From: Terana coerulea
Lineage: Eukaryota > Basidiomycota > Agaricomycetes > Polyporales > Phanerochaetaceae
Assembly (NCBI GenBank): GCA_024811115.1
Contig: JAKOGH010000722.1
Coordinates: 62,001-126,000, forward strand
Direction: 5' to 3'
DNA: 64,000 nucleotides
Of the stretch, positions 22,455 through 33,992 are shown piece by piece; position 1 is the first letter of the stretch; every line of letters starts with the position of its first letter. A program made the translations under genes and the position numbers. The notes beneath the pieces were generated by a model, which was not told the origin of the DNA, ran no database searches, and saw only the letters and a program-made list of their open reading frames with translations.

Positions 22455-23151
22455 GCCTTATGTTACGGATCGTGAAAGAGTGTGCTGGTACCGGCAGAAC
22501 CAGCACAATTCGAAGAAGACAAGTAAGTAGAGAAGAGGCTCAGGCAGGCTCGACGGCGGACGCAAGTCACACAGCAGCCTGAGTCTGGTCACGGATCGTG
22601 GCCAGCCAATCAGATCCTGCGCATCGGCGGCCACAAATCAAGATGCGATCCGGGGTGATTGAGTTCACTAACGCCGACGGGTCAAGCGCACACTCCCGCT
22701 CTCTACAACTCACCAGCAGCTCATACAATGTCCAAATCATATTCGACGACTACCTCCGTAAAAGTAGACGACAGTGTCTCAATGAAGATGAAGAAGCAGA
22801 AAGCATCTGAACAAATACACCGAGGAGACCTCTCCAACATCCTACAGTCGGCCTCGCACCCCAAACGTTTATGGATTCCCCCGAGCAGGCAGTCATAGCT
22901 GCGGTATATTAATGCATAGAATCAAGTGTATGTACAAGTTTGAACCGCTGCATGAGCAAAAGCTACGTGACAGTACGTTACTCAACCCCAAGTGAACTAC
23001 GCAGATGCGGTCCAGTTTCAATCTCAACTGGGTCAGCCTCAGATGCATATAGTCAGCCAGCAGACGGCTAGCAGCTCTCGACCGGCCATCTGCACTTCCG
23101 ACCATATCACAGCAACATAGAGTACCAAGTGCTCACCATATACTTGTCAAC
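22455..23151. promoter_or_regulatory. Divergent promoter region, glycosyltransferase/kinase
   Basis: About 700 bp between the starts of the glycosyltransferase (-) and the Gin4-type kinase (+). It contains a CCAAT box at 22606-22610. Open frames of 60-80 codons inside are not convincing genes. Confidence 0.4.
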
Positions 23152-25575
23152 ATGTCCGACAACAGCATCGTCGACATTCCCCGTCGCAACAAGAAGGATG
23201 ACGATCCCAAGATGATTGGCCTCTGGAAGATTGGACGTACGATTGGGAAAGGCAGTTCTGGTAGGCTGCGTATTCTCTCTATGGAGGGCCCTTTTTCATC
23301 ACAGCTCTCCAGGTCGTGTAAGGATCGCCAGGCACTCTAAGACGGGCCAGTACGCTGCAGTCAAGATTGTATCAAAGCAAACGATCCTCAGCTCCCGCCT
23401 CAACATGCAAGACATGGAAGCCGAAGCGAGCCGCATCCTCCACGGACTCGAGCGCGAGATCGTCATCATGAAGCTCATTGACCATCCCAACATCCTTCGG
23501 CTCTACGATGTCTGGGAGACCTCCAAGGAACTCTACCTCATTCTCGAATATGTTGAGGGCGGCGAACTCTTCGACTACCTTTGCGATGCGGGCCGCCTTT
23601 CAACATCTGAAGCTCTCGGCCACTTCCAGCAGGTCATCACCGCCGTGCACTACTGCCACCGCTTCAACATCGCGCACCGCGATCTCAAGCCCGAGAACCT
23701 GCTCATGGACAAGGACAAGAACATCAGGGTCGCGGACTTCGGTTTCGCGGCATGGCAAGGGCAGAGCGACCTCCTGGAGACGGCATGCGGTAGTCCGCAC
23801 TACGCCGCGCCCGAGGTCATCATGGGCCGCGCATACAATGGCGCATGCGCCGACGTATGGTCTTGCGGTGTCATCCTGTATGCGCTTCTCGCTGGACGCC
23901 TTCCTTTCGACGACGACGACCTCGGAACGCTCCTCCAGAAGGTTAGGATCGGCAAGTTCACCATGCCGAGTGACATCGACTCCTGCGCGAAGGATCTCAT
24001 CTCCAAGATGCTTGAGAAGGACGCGTCGAAACGTATCACAATCGCCGAGATTCTCCAGCATCCATTCTACACCTCCCAGCCGCCGAAGGCCTGGCCCGCG
24101 ACGCGCCGAGCCTGGACGACGTCGCACGCCCCGTGTCGAGCGCTGCAGACATCGATTCCGACGTCCTCGCCAACCTGCGCACGCTCTGGCCCAGTATTTC
24201 GGATGCCACGCTCATGCAGAACCTGACCAACGGCGAACAGACGTGGGAGAAGGGCGTATACCATCTCCTCATCCGCTACCGCGCCAAGCGCCTCGAGAAC
24301 TACGACGAGGAAGAGGAGCTGTTAGCGGAGAGGCGCAGGGTTAAGCGGGCAAAGAAGAAGAGCCAACGCGTGCGGATCGCGGAAGACCTTCCTCCGCGAG
24401 CTGCTCCGCCGACGCCCCGCCGTGCGGCACGACAGGCTGGCGCAGAGTCCTCAGGCAGCGGTCCCAGCGTATTCCGCCAGCTCACTGCCGTCGGCTCCGA
24501 CATATTCTCGCCGGAGATGACCTCGTCTGCACCTGAGCCAGTGCAAGAGACAGGGTCGCCGGTACTGCCTGGTCTGGCCCACCTGGGCCACGCTGCGGAT
24601 GGTCGCGTTCAGGACTTCTTCCAGCAGATCGCAGACCACCTCAGCGTCATGCAAGCTGAAGACCAGCAGGCAGCGAAAAGCCCGCAAAATCTCGACCAGA
24701 GCCCTGCACTCGTCCAGCCGCCACCACCGACACCCCTAGCCCTCAATCTTGGCACACCGTTCCACGTTCGTACAGAGCACCCCGAGTACCTCGCCGGCAC
24801 GGACACCTTCGCGGACATCGCGCGTAACACCAACACCACGCGCCCGCTCAGTGTGCGCAGGCGGAAGGCCAAGGACGACGGCGATAAGGAGAACGCACAG
24901 GCTGGCCCGTCCTACCTCAAGCCAGATCAAGGGTGGCCCGAGCGCAAGTCGTCGTTGCGGAGCAGCAGCACGGCAGGGAGCGACCGCACGGAAAGACATG
25001 TCCTCATCGTCGAGCCGCCGTTGATGGAACGCACGCGGGCCAAGCTCACGAAGAAGCAGAGCGTATCATCGCGCTCAAGCTCGGGCTCGTCCTCAACAGA
25101 CGGTAGCGCGCACTTCTCCAGCTCGACACCAAAGCGCAGCTGGTTCGGCGCCTTCTTCCGCCTCGGCCCTGGGAACTACCAGCTGCTCTCGACGCAAGAC
25201 GCGTACGTCACGCGGCGCCAGTGCCGCGAGGTCCTCGAGGGCATGGGAGTGTCCGTGCAGCTTATCCAGGAGCAGGGCATGGGCGTGCTGAAGTGCAGGC
25301 TGGACGAGCTGAGGGACCCAGCGGGTGTGATGGCTACGGTGAAATCCGTAAAATTCCGCGTGGAAATGCGGATTCCGACGACGTTGCAGGCGATTCAGGG
25401 GTACACGGTCGCGATGAGCCTGGTCATGGAGAAAGGAGCGCATTCGACCTTCAAGCTTGTGTATGGACGACTGAGGAGGGAATGGGTGCTTGATGCTTCC
25501 CCTCAGGGATATGCCATGGAGAATCGGGCGGACGAGGATGACAACTATGTTGAAGTTGTATACGCTTCGTCGTAG
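23152..25575 (+). CDS. Gin4/Kcc4/NIM1-type Ser/Thr kinase with KA1 domain
   Basis: Predicted AMPK-related kinase linking septin or bud-neck organisation to mitotic entry. The start is MSDNSIVDIPRRNKKDDDPK (ATG 23152). The glycine loop IGKGSSGRVR is split by an intron. Further motifs are YAAVKIVSK (VAIK-type lysine), ILEYVEGGELFDYL, the catalytic loop AHRDLKPENLL, DFGFAAW and GSPHYAAPEVI. A UBA-like segment (VLANLRTLWPSISDATLMQN) and a long Ser/Pro-rich linker follow. The C-terminus (MRIPTTLQAIQGYTVAMSLV to RREWVLDASP) fits a membrane-binding KA1 domain. At 24088-24092 one base appears missing (AAGGCC where AAGGGCC would keep frame), separating kinase and tail frames. The assignment to Gin4/Kcc4/Hsl1 is by architecture. 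Confidence 0.85.
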
Positions 25576-25732
25576 CTTGCTGCTAAATCTATAGACGTTT
25601 GGACATGCCATCGCCGAGTGATGAGAAATATTCCCAACGAAGTGACTTTGAATGTCAGGCAGATAATGATACATAGACCCGAAGATACAACTGACGTACA
25701 GAACGGCCGAGGTACAGCTGAAAACCATACCA

Positions 25733-26489
25733 CTATGCAGGAGCTAGCAGTTGAGGCGCATCATCCTGATCCAATGCCATTGAGGTGTCTTCGTTCGGCT
25801 GCACCAGCAGCTCCGATGCTTCTGGTTTGGGTGGCTTCGTGAGCGACTGGTGTTTCCCCCATTTTGGAAACAAGTGCAACATCTGGATTTGCACTTGAGA
25901 TGCGTATGAAGCGTAATTGCTGGATGAATGGGGCTTCTTTCTGATCCCATTTCTTGAAAAGAGCGACGTTTGGTGGGTCGGTGAGATCTGGCACCTCTGT
26001 GGTGGAAGTCCGTCGATTAGCACATAACCTCGATGCTCATGAGTGAGGTGAAGCGCACCCATGCCTGTTCGATACTCTTCTGATTCCCGCAACTTGAGCT
26101 CCTCTATCTTCTGTTGCCTTGTACTTTTTGGCCGCCCTGCACGCCTGGCGACTATCTCCTCCTCCAGCTCGGCATCGTACCGGGTGAGCCACACATCTCG
26201 TATTATGGTGTGTAGCTCCGGCAACGAAAGGACGCCTTCCTGTGGTATCGCGGAGTAAAAGAAGCTGTAGACGTCAACTATGACCATCTTCAGCTCAAGA
26301 TGCTAGTATTCAGCCAGCTCGAGGCGTACCTGCCACCGCGTTCTTCTTGCCTCTGTTCTTCACCTGGTCTTCGAGTTTTGCCTTCCGGTGTTGTGTCCGG
26401 ACGAGCTGATCTGCCTTCCGTGACTGGGGATGGAATAGTTTTTCTCTCTTTGGCTTTCCGCCTTTCTTCTGTTGCTTTGGCGGGGCCAT
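25733..26489 (-). CDS. TMA16: Translation machinery-associated protein 16 (Tma16)
   Basis: Small basic protein found with pre-60S ribosomes. Exon 1 reads MAPPKQQKKGGKPKREKLFH (ATG at 26489), continues RKADQLVRTQHRKAKLEDQV and ends NRGKK. Exon 2 gives DVYSFFYSAIPQEGVLSLPE, YDAELEEEIVARRAGRPKST and ESEEYRTGM. Exon 3 gives EVPDLTDPPNVALFKKWDQK and LRFIRISSANPDVALVSK. After VSK the frame must shift by one base (25855-25865, next to AAAA and GGGGG runs) to reach the natural acidic tail SLTKPPKPEASELLVQPN that ends at 25733; without it the protein stops at 25761 after an unlike sequence. It is divergent from LIG4, about 300 bp away. Confidence 0.85.
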
Positions 26490-26787
26490 TGTGAGATGTG
26501 TGGTCAATATGGATTTGTGGTTCCTGGTGGGAGCAATCTTTTACAGTCTTCAAGGCCTCGGTATGCTTGAGATGTATCGGGATCAGATGCATCGGGAAGC
26601 TTTTCCCGTTTTGGTGGACCACGTCCAGTCACATCATGTCACCGGTTGGCGCGTGCAGGTCGCGGAGCCGCGGGCTTGGCTGCCAACTTTGACTTGCTCG
26701 TCATCGTCGACGGCGGCGACGACAATCTACTTGCGCTTCTACTCACATTTTTTTGAATATTCGTGGTCAACAAAAAACATCGGAAGC

Positions 26788-29700
26788 ATGCTTGCAACTC
26801 CAGCACCAACAGACTATCGCGGGTCACCACCCCCAGACGAGGGAACTCAAACCATCGCGGCTGCTGAAGGCCACCCCGTAGAATACCCTGCGCCACCGCA
26901 GAATACAGACAGTGCCCCATTCTATGTTCTCTCAGCCCTGTTTGATAGGTTACAGAATGAACGCAAGCCTGATAAGCGGAGGAGACTATTGAATTCGTGG
27001 TTCAATGTGTGGCACATCTTCCAGGTCTCCTGGAAGGGTACTGACTGATCTGTGCAGCACTGGCGCGAAGAGAAAGGCTATGATCTATACCCCGTTCTGA
27101 GGCTCATTCTTCCGCAGGTATGTTGGTTGAATGCATTTTGCTTCTTGCTAGGAGGCACTCACAAGCCAACAGAAAGATCGAGAGCGTGCCGTCTACGGTC
27201 TCAAGGAGAAGAACCTTGCTAAGATATACATCAAACTTATCCCTCTCGGACGAAATGACCCAGATGCTATCCGCTTACTGAACTGGAAGAAGCCCACAGA
27301 GAAAGAGGTGTGTTACTGCCTAGTTTGTTTCCTATGGCTTGTTGACTACATACAATGGACATCCAGAACTCTGTAGGAGACTTCCCGACTGTGCTTTACG
27401 AAGTTATTAGCAAGCGTTCTTCAGTCATTCAGGGCTCTCTCTCGGTCGAGGAGATTAATGATACCCTTGACCAACTGGCTAAGAACCTGGGCAAATCGTG
27501 GGTTACAATCTGTACCATACGTGTCATGCAGTCTGGCTTAAATAACTGGTTGCTTCAGGGATTCCCAAGCTAGCATCATGCAACGCGTGTATAACCGCAC
27601 TACGCCAGAGGAGCAGCGATGGATTGTCCGCGTTATCCTGAAGGGTACAATATCCTCCTATATGCGCATTGCGAGGCCAGCTAAACGTCCTTTCTGATAG
27701 ATATGGTTATATCCGTGAAGGAAACAACGGTGTTCTCGGTCTTCCACCCGGACGCACACGACCTATTTAACACATGCTCTGACCTGAAGAAAGTTGCCTG
27801 GGAGCTATGGGATCCAAGGAAACGATTGAATGACGAGGTATTCGCAAGCTCTAATTCAGTTGATCCCACCACTGATCACTAAGCTATCGGTATCTAGGAA
27901 AAAGCCGTGCAACTGTTCCGCGCCTTTGCGCCTATGCTTTGCAAGCGGCCGACACACAAGGTTGAGGATTCCGTCAAAGAGATGGACGGAAGCAAGTTCA
28001 TCATTGAGGAGAAGCTCGACGGCGAGCGGCTGCAATTGCATAAACGCGGCAATGAATACTTCTACTGCTCGAGGTATGTCTGTTTTGAGGCGGGGCTGCT
28101 GAGTTGGAACTCAACCTGAGAGCTATGAAGGAAAGGCAAAGACTACACGTACCTTTATGGCAAACACGTCGGCATTGGAAGCCTGACCCCGTTTATCGAT
28201 GCGGCCTTCGACTCACGGATAGACGAGTACGTGCACATATGCTTATTAGGTACGCTGTACTTTCACGAGGAACACTAGCATTATACTGGATGGCGAAATG
28301 CTGGTCTGGGACCCAGTTTCCGAGAGGAACCTGCCCTTCGGAACGCTGAAGACAGCTGCTTTGGATAAATCCAGAAAAGACTTCAACCCCAGGCCGTGCT
28401 GTACGCCTTCGTCGCCTCAATCTCGAACCTTCCTGCTGACTAGAGCATATAGTCAAGGTCTTTGATCTACTCTACCTCAACGGTCAATCGCTGCTGCAGA
28501 AGTCACTCAAGTTCCGCAAGCGCAACCTCAAGGCATGCATCACCGAGGTGAAGGGTCGCCTTGAGTTCACGACGGAATACGAGGGGAAGACTGCCGCGGA
28601 CGTGCGCGCCCGCATGGAAGACATCATGGCGCATCGCGGTGAAGGGCTGGTCATGAAGCACCCCGACTCGGAGTATATTCTGAACGGGAGGAACAAGGAC
28701 TGGATCAAGGTACGTCTGCTTCGTTTTCAAGCATGCAATATGTTAAATCCCGGCAGGTCAAACCAGAGTATATGGTGAATAGCTTGATTTGACGTTTGAT
28801 AATGGGTTCTGAGGAGACAACAGGACAATATGGGTGAAACAGTCGACGTACTCGTCGTGGCCGGGAACTATGGCTCGGGGCGCCGTTCGGGCGGCGTCTC
28901 CACGCTAATCTGTGCTGTCCTCGACGACAGGCGACAGCTTGGCGAGGATGAAGAGCCCGTGTATGTTCCCACCTCCTACAGAATACTTGTGAATCTGACA
29001 GACGCGTTCTGCAGATACAGCTCTTTCGTCAGGATCGGCACTGGTCTGTCTTTCGCAGACTACATTTGGATCCGCCAGAAGCCGTGGAAGGAGTGGGACC
29101 CGAAGAAGCCTCCTGCATTCCTGCAGGTCGCGAGACGCAGCACGGATGACAAGGGAGATGTGTACTTGGAGCCGGGAGAGTGAGCTTTGCATGACAGGGC
29201 AACATCAGCTCGTGAGGTGCTAACATCGCATTTACTAGTTCGTTTATTATCAAGGTGAAGGCAGCTGAGATAACGCAATCTGGTATGTCAATGGTAGCGT
29301 CTCACAGAATTTGGTATTAACGATGCTCGAACAACTATAGATCAGTATCACATCGGGTACACCATGCGCTTCCCCCGTGCGTTGATGATACGCGACGACT
29401 TGAGCATTGCGGATTGTATGACTGTAAGCCAAGTTCTCGAGACCATACGGTCAGAGAAGAAGAGGAAGGCGGAAGGGGTGGTGGGTGCGTGATGATACTT
29501 CATCTCCAAGTGAACGTCCATGTATGAAACAGTGCAGAGCTGCCAAGAAGAAGCGGAAGACCAAAGTGCAGAAGGTTAGTCCTGTGCCATAAGACGTCGT
29601 GTACGTCGTCTCACACATCGCCTGTACCGGCAGCCGACGGTCCTCCCGCAATTTCAAGTCGCAAATCTGAAAGATGTCGAGGTTGAGAGCGGCTTGTTCT

Positions 29701-31254
29701 CCGGGATGCGCTTCAGTTCGTTTACCTCGTCTTACATGCGTATTCATGTCTAAACCTTCCCAGTGGTCGCCTCAGATCCCAAATCAAGGACGGGAGAGCG
29801 AGAGAAACAGGAGCTTTTGAAGCTGTCAGCATGTGTTCTTCCGTGCCCGTGATACTTGCTGACCAGGAAACAGTATCAAAGCAAATGGGGGCGCATATCT
29901 GCAGGTCGTGAACACCAAGAAGTCGGACACGTTGGTGGTCTACGAAGGCACATCAATCCGTAAGTCCTACACATCGAATTCTTGGTACGAGCTGAGGCGG
30001 TGTCCTGTATTCTATAGCGTATGATATCAGGATGTTGATGAACAAAGGCACTGTTGACATTATCCGCCCCCAGTGGATTAAGGATAGCCTCGCGAAGGGC
30101 GAACTTATGCCGCTCAGAAAGAAGTATGATTCTGTTGTTCTTCAGACCTCACGCAGTAATTGAACGCTTGATCTGCCTCAGATACTTCTTCCATGCAACG
30201 GAAAAGCGCGAGGATGATGTGGATTACTGCCTGGACGACGACACGGAAGATGAAGCTGAAGTTGTCGATGCACCAAACTCACCGTCCCCGTCGCCGGATA
30301 TCCTTGAGATGAAGGATGCTGAGCCGGACGAAGAGCCTCAAGAAGAACCCGATCCTTCCTTGTCTGATTGGTTCAAAGTGGACGCAAAAGCTTCCGTGAA
30401 AGGCAAGGCGGCTCCTGCGAAGGTCGACAGCGAGACCGAGAGTGAGACGGAACCCGAGTCGGATAACGAGGACATGCGCGACGAGAACGAGGACTTGGAC
30501 GACGTGAAAGATCTTGATGATGACTGGCTCGAAGTGTCTGCCGGCGGAACGGTGAGATGACCCCTAGATGGTTCGCGAGAGACTTTCACTGATGGAAATG
30601 CACAGACGGGAGCAGGTTCAAGCCAGGTTTCTCAATCCTCAACCATGCGAACGCCAGATGAAACCGATGTGAAGATGGGCGAGACCGATGAGGCCATGGA
30701 ATATGATCAAGAGGTTATATTCAAGCATCTGTGCGTTGTAATACTGTTATGAGAGCGTTCTCGTCTACTCACAAGAATGCGACAGATGTTTCTATCTCGA
30801 CTCGCCGACGAATGCGAGACAACACGGGATGCAAGTCAAGACCCGGTTTGAGGGAGACATTGAGAAGAGGTATGAACCACTTCTATTGTGCTATGTCACT
30901 CTCTGCTAACCCATAGCGCGGGGACAGCTTCGTGGACTTGGCCAAGAAGATTAAAGCTAACGGCGGAAAGCTGGTCGATATCGATGAGCCTAAGCTGACG
31001 CACGTTGTTTTGGATAAGCGAGACTCTACTCGACGCTTAGAACTCATCAAACGCACTTCTCAGTAAGTTCCTTGCTACCCTTCACAAAATCCTCTGACAC
31101 GTTTTTGCAGGCCGAAGCGGAAGTATCTCGTCATTTCTGACTTCATCGAGGCGTGTTTAGAAGAAGAGACTTTGCTGGATGAGGACGGTGCGCATGCAAT
31201 TATCTCGGTAGACTGGTGCATTGACTGACACGAAATCCAGGTTTTGCACCGTGA
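26788..31254 (+). CDS. LIG4: DNA ligase IV, ATP-dependent
   Basis: Nuclear ligase that seals double-strand breaks in non-homologous end joining with its Xrcc4/Lif1 partner. The start (MLATPAPTDYRGSPPPDEGT) is the first good ATG. The N-terminal DNA-binding domain includes LFDRLQNERKPDKRRRLLNS. The adenylation motif is EEKLDGERLQLHK with the nucleotide-accepting Lys, followed by DGEMLVWDP, VFDLLYLNG, EGLVMKHPDSEY and WIKVKPEY. The OB-fold part has VLVVAGNYGSGRRSGGVST. Two BRCT domains follow (SGMRFMVASDPKSRTGERE and RPQWIKDSLAKGE; FVDLAKKIKANGGKLVDIDE), separated by an acidic linker. About twenty exons, some tiny, all join in frame, so the gene is intact. The stop is at 31252-31254 after DGFAP. 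Confidence 0.95.
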
Positions 31255-31806
31255 GTTGCCTGAGGACGCCTGAGTCGAGCAATTATACCCCGAGTTGAAT
31301 GCACCTGTTATATATGACATTGGTACACGACCAAACACGATCTGCCGCCAGCGCTGTTTTTGCGAGGAGCGACTCTGAATATGTCTTCCCTGAGCATTTG
31401 GGAACGTCGGCTGGAAATAAGTTCATTAACTTCCCCTTAGGCTTTGCGGGTGTTTGGAAGCTGGGATCCTTGATTCTCCGCACTTGCCAGAAGATATTCA
31501 AGGCTTCACCGTCATCCGAATTGTGTGGATTAGTCGACTGTGGCATCCTCGCAAGCTCAGACGCACTAGTAAGCTGCTCCAATCTCGTCCAGCGGAGCTC
31601 ATGAATACACACTCATGATGGCATCGCAGGGTTAGCGTCGGCCGCGGCCTGTGCGGAGTCCTGGGCGGTAAGTATTGTATAGCTCCCACGGCACGCAGCG
31701 AGGAGCCATCTTGATGTCATATCACGGGGTTCGCCTCGCCTTGCTCACAAGGGTACTTAGCTAGCACCAAGAACCCGCGCTTCTCAAATACTGCACTACC
31801 CCTACC
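31255..31806. other. Intergenic region, no supported gene
   Basis: About 550 bp between LIG4 and the membrane-protein gene. Open frames of about 100 codons overlap on both strands at 31283-31612, but neither shows a family pattern. A 5' exon of the downstream gene could lie here. Confidence 0.3.
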
Positions 31807-33718
31807 ATGTCCAACATCACGACACCAGAATGCTGTGGCCCGCCATTCATTGACGGTCAACCACCATTGCTGATTATTCCCGCCGTGCTGTATGGTATTA
31901 TGAGTCTTGCTCATGAATTGAAGCTGATCGTCTTCCAACAGTGCTTTCGGTCTTATCTTCAGAGGCAGGATATCCCACAAGTGGATTCCTGCTGAAGCGA
32001 TTGGTCTGGCTGTTTGGAAGAAGCCTCTGGGCACCGCTTTCAGTCGCTCTTGTCTTTGGCTCTTGTGAGTACTGCCCCCTTCCAATCCCTGCACGAGAAC
32101 CTCGACTCACCGCCGATGCGTGTTTGGGTAGCTGTCTTCAGGTTCAGAATGTGCTCATGTCCATTGGCATATACTATGAGCAGCCAGGGGTACCTCTGAC
32201 TCTTGGCTCTCCCATAGATACGATGCCTAAGCATTACTGGTGAGCACCCGATAGCCACTCTTCTGCGTTATGTGGGCTGCGTGTTCAACCTAATCTAAAC
32301 AGGTATCTGATGGTAAGAGACACCTCACTTTCACCAATCTCCTCTGGCTTACGCATCCGCAATACAGTGTTCTCTAGCCGCTACAGTGCGTCCAAAAGGT
32401 CTAGATCGTTTATTGGTACTGATAATGTTTCAATCTGTTTAGGCAGTGACAATGTTCTCATCTCAGCTCGGGGTTGCTAGAATTATGTACAAAGGTACCA
32501 GGCATACTAACAACGCTAACGCCACTCTGTTTGCGCTCTCTGACCTCCCTCTTCTTCGACAGCGTCAAACAGAGCCAAAACACCTTTAGTTATAAACGTA
32601 AGTCTTCAACTTCAACCTGTCATACCCGCAAATAATACAAGCTAATTGCCTATTGATTCCGGTCATTGCTACCAGGCGTTTTGCATGTTCTGTGGACTCG
32701 GTAAGGATATACCACTGCATCCTGCTGCAAATACTTAATCATCGTTTATTCTCAGCATGGTCCCTCAGTACGTGACCGTACTTCAGTTGACGGCTTGTGC
32801 GCTGATCACGAAATATCCCGTTGTTAGCGCCCTTGTATGTCAAGTCCGCTGCTTGCGATTATCTGAGGCTCACGATGTGCCACAGCGTCTTGCGTAAAAT
32901 CTACAGTTTGAGGCTCGAGACCTGCTTACGGGTAATTCTAAAACACTTCACATTCGATCAGATCGGACATGATCCTCCTGACATGTTATTGCAGTGCTTC
33001 GTGGCCGGCCAGAGCTTCGCTACCCTCTCCGACCTCTTCAATCTGGTCTATACAGACGTCCTTAACTGCAGGGCAAAGCCCGGTCTACAGAAGAAGTAGG
33101 CTCACTTGGCAATCATTGCGTTGGTGCTTGAGTCATTATTTTTCTACAGGAAGATGACCAGGATGTCCCACATTACGCTGACCGCTTGGTTGGTGAAGCA
33201 AGTTTGCGTGTAAGTTAGTCTCGTCCACGTCGACTCCCGTATACTCCACTAAATGCTCGCCACCCTCACAGCCTAATTCCGGATGTTTACTTCTGGTTCG
33301 CCGGAGTGAGTGTTCGCCTTCGTTCGGCCCTCGCACTAGCACGAAGTCTGACTGGTTATTCTCGCACAGGACAACCTCTGGCTAGAGATGACTTTGAAGC
33401 TCATGATGCATGAGTTTGTCGGAAATGGTGCGTTGCTATCCTACCCGCACTCAACAAGCATGAATGTTAGCCTCATCTGACCTATTATACGCTCAGCGTA
33501 TCCTGCATACTTCCTTGCCTTGTACGTTTCCTCCCATTCCGGAAATTTCCTTGGTTTATTTGACGACGTTCATTGACTATTATTGCACTAGGCACTCTGT
33601 TCAGGAGTACTATACTCATCTGATCGACCAAGAGGCCTTCGCTGTCGAGACAAAGGTCGAAGCCGATGGGCCAGCCAAGAAAGAGATTATCAAAGCCGAG
33701 AAAGTGGAGAATGTTTGA
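31807..33718 (+). CDS. Unrecognised multi-pass membrane protein
   Basis: A gene of many small exons that I cannot place in a family. The proposed start (MSNITTPECCGPPFIDG) leads into a hydrophobic stretch (LLIIPAVLYGIMSLAHELKL). Later exons give KWIPAEAIGLAVWKKPLGTA, GIYYEQPGVPLTLGSPIDTM, MCSLAATAVTMFSSQLGVAR, VINAFCMFCGL, VPQYVTVLQLTACALITKYP, RMSHITLTAWLVKQVC, LIPDVYFWFAGDNLWLEMTL and KLMMHEFVGNAYPAYFLALH. The end is a hydrophilic tail rich in Glu and Lys (stop 33716-33718). The pattern suggests five or more membrane segments and a cytosolic C-terminus. Exon phase fails near 32757, which may be another one-base indel. Boundaries at the 5' end are uncertain. I considered MBOAT or wax-synthase-like enzymes but the expected signature is not evident. 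Confidence 0.5.
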
Positions 33719-33992
33719 AATTGGAGAGTGATGGGCGCGTGTAAAGAAAGGACGGTTCTACATCCCTGTTTCTGAAGTGCTGCACATACACCCCGCAGTA
33801 AGTGCCAAGAAGTGACTTTGTACAATACCCGAACGGCATGCCAGTGATCTGGCAAGAAAGCACAAATGAAATTTTCTTCCGCCGCGCAACTATAACTCAC
33901 GCGTTGATATCTGGTTTACATCGACAAGTATGGCGAATACATCCACGAAGTACAGGGAATAAAAAGCTCATATTATCCATCTACGTACACAA

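Noticed and set aside
27541..27558. NNWLLQ peptide as part of LIG4
   Set aside because: It lies just before the GGATTCCCAAGC acceptor; including it breaks the reading frame that continues into IMQRVYNRTTPEEQ, so it is intronic.
31283..31612. Minus-strand frame of 109 codons downstream of LIG4
   Set aside because: No recognisable motif and an equally long plus-strand frame overlaps it; I could not choose between them.
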